DNA of 6,855 nt from Proteiniphilum sp. (GTDB lineage Bacteria; Bacteroidota; Bacteroidia; Bacteroidales; Dysgonomonadaceae), in NCBI GenBank assembly GCA_031284475.1, contig JAISZV010000014.1, positions 1 to 6,855 of the forward strand. The letters run 5' to 3'. A program made the translations under genes and the position numbers. Shown here in pieces: positions 6,095 to 6,855 of this stretch (within the stretch, counting starts at the first letter, position 1; the number at the start of each line of letters is the position of its first letter). Below the pieces are notes generated by a model. That model did not search any database, was not told where the DNA came from, and saw nothing but the letters and a program-made list of their open reading frames with translations.

Positions 6095-6517
6095 CTATTT
6101 CTTCAATATCCAATGTTTTCCGCACTCAAAACAGATATAAGAACTTCTGTACACCGGAAAAATAAAACCTACAATAAGAAAAGGTATCAGCGTGAGCCAA
6201 TTTGGTTTTTTCATACGGCTTATGTTCTCTGAACGGCAGAAAGGGCAGGCCAGAGTGTCTTCAATCTCTTTTTTGCAAAAAACGGCGACTTCCCGTGAAG
6301 GCTTTTCCACGTTATCAAGAATATCCAATGCCTTGTCCGCATCCTCTGCGAATACTTGCAATTTAACGCCTCCCACCGCGTTGGAGTAGAAATTGTAAAC
6401 CTGAACGGTCATTTCATCTTTAAGAAACGTGCGGATTCCTTCGGATTCCAGTTTTCCCCTGATCACGTATGCTTCATGCGGATAGGTAAATGTTTTGATT
6501 GTCGTAAGTTGTGCCAT
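6095..6517 (-). CDS. DUF2007 protein with hydrophobic-split zinc ribbon
   Basis: Small protein of 140 residues from the ATG at 6517. Residues about 5-70 match the DUF2007 fold (putative signal-transducing protein, ACT/PII-like), with the typical opening of a strand, HEAYVIRGKLESEGI, FLKDE, then GGVKLQVFAEDADKALDIL. The C-terminal part holds CPFC (C91, C94) and CFEC (C129, C132), a treble-clef or ribbon-like zinc site. Between the two cysteine pairs lies a hydrophobic stretch, WLTLIPFLIVGFIFPVY at 107-123. An upstream in-frame ATG at 6544 would add MDATQTIGI. I prefer 6517 because the conserved strand begins right there and a weak -7 box at 6554-6561 would leave 6544 nearly leaderless. It sits between a truncated hydrolase-like gene and the TonB-like gene, all on one strand but with separate spacing. 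Its biochemical role is unknown. Confidence 0.85.
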   Translation of the reverse strand: MAQLTTIKTFTYPHEAYVIRGKLESEGIRTFLKDEMTVQVYNFYSNAVGGVKLQVFAEDADKALDILDNVEKPSREVAVFCKKEIEDTLACPFCRSENISRMKKPNWLTLIPFLIVGFIFPVYRSSYICFECGKHWILKK

Positions 6518-6553
6518 AATTCCGATAGTTTGGGTTGCGTCCATTCACGCCCT

Positions 6554-6561
6554 TAAAGATA
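6554..6561 (-). promoter_or_regulatory. Possible -7 box of the DUF2007 gene
   Basis: On the minus strand this reads TATCTTTA, one mismatch from TAnnTTTG. It would place transcription start near 6547, about 30 nt before the ATG at 6517. The nearest upstream TTTG is 25 nt away, which is too far for a standard -33 element, so support is weak. Confidence 0.35.
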
Positions 6562-6681
6562 CAACGTTTTTTATAATTTTGCCTTTCAAAACAGTTACTA
6601 AATCAAATCGCGGTAACTCCGTTTTATTTTTTCCACGAAAAAAACGGCCGGTGCAAATTCCTTTATGTTACAGTCTATACT

Positions 6682-6855
6682 TTATTTCAGGTATTTTTCG
6701 GCAGGGATGGCTACTTTTCCCCTTTCATGGGCGACTCCGTGATAACTTTCCGGCAAATCCGGGTTTTCGCCTTCGATATAATGCGGGAACAGCGGGTACG
6801 GATAAACGGGACGGCGAAAACGCACCTCGCCGTTTTCCTCGTATGCCGAGGCGAT
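6682..6855 (-). CDS. C-terminal fragment of a hydrolase-like protein, cut by the window edge
   Basis: An open frame runs from the right edge to TAA at 6682-6684 on the minus strand and encodes the last 57 residues of a larger protein. The visible sequence contains VRFRRPVYPYPLFPHYIEG (about 11-29 of the fragment), then ENPDLPESYHG and an ending AIPAEKYLK. The RPxYPYPxFxxY block just before the C-terminus resembles the end of tannase/feruloyl-esterase family alpha/beta hydrolases (RPLCPYP.xARY). That is a recollection of the family pattern, not an alignment, so the product name is tentative. The start codon, active site and any signal peptide are outside the window. Codon composition is like that of its neighbours. 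It lies 137 nt upstream of the longest DUF2007 frame. Confidence 0.7.
   Translation of the reverse strand: MASAYEENGEVRFRRPVYPYPLFPHYIEGENPDLPESYHGVAHERGKVAIPAEKYLK

Noticed and set aside
6574..6581. Plus-strand TAATTTTG between the DUF2007 gene and the right-edge gene
   Set aside because: It matches the -7 consensus, but no -33 element lies upstream and nothing is encoded on the plus strand downstream. In AT-rich spacers this match occurs by chance.
6619..6647. Inverted repeat CCGTTTT / AAAACGG as a terminator of the right-edge gene
   Set aside because: Only 7 bp pair, the loop is long and neither strand has a U-tract after the stem. It may be just two A/T runs flanked by CCG/CGG.

Overview
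The window looks like ordinary chromosomal DNA from a member of the Bacteroidota, most likely order Bacteroidales. Three things point there. The sigma-ABfr type promoter (-33 TTG/TTTG and -7 TAnnTTTG) recurs upstream of genes. Shine-Dalgarno sequences are absent before the starts. The protein set is lineage-typical: L34 beginning [18 protein letters not shown], a NigD-like lipoprotein, a TonB C-terminal repeat protein and a DUF2007 protein. I cannot fix a genus; the sequence flavour fits Dysgonomonadaceae/Porphyromonadaceae-like Bacteroidales, but that is inference.

Left part (1-373): a clear promoter, a leader of about 110 nt, the 48-residue ribosomal protein L34 gene rpmH, and a strong hairpin terminator. 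L34 is monocistronic here.

Centre (about 455-5072, plus strand): a -7 box followed by five tightly packed genes that read as one operon. They encode a single-pass membrane protein with two PASTA domains, an RluD-family 23S rRNA pseudouridine synthase, D-alanine--D-alanine ligase (Ddl), a PlsC-like lysophospholipid acyltransferase, and a NigD-like lipoprotein. Spacings are 4-10 nt, about 48 nt, a 38-nt overlap, and 7 nt. Four of the five products touch the envelope: a muropeptide-binding type domain, peptidoglycan precursor synthesis, phospholipid synthesis and an exported lipoprotein. The pseudouridine synthase links the unit to ribosome maturation. The operon ends at a hairpin that also serves the convergent gene.

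Right part (5110-6855, minus strand): three genes. Farthest right is the C-terminal end of a gene cut by the window edge, possibly a tannase/feruloyl-esterase-like hydrolase. Then comes a small DUF2007 protein whose C-terminal zinc ribbon is split by a hydrophobic segment. Last is an exported protein with two tandem TonB C-terminal domains and its own very good promoter.

I saw no insertion sequence, CRISPR array, tRNA, rRNA, phage gene or obvious foreign island. Nothing here is convincingly a new defence or mobile system. The items most worth a second look are the kinase-less PASTA protein heading a ddl operon, the anchorless double TonB_C protein, the split zinc ribbon, and the altered acyltransferase active-site spacing.
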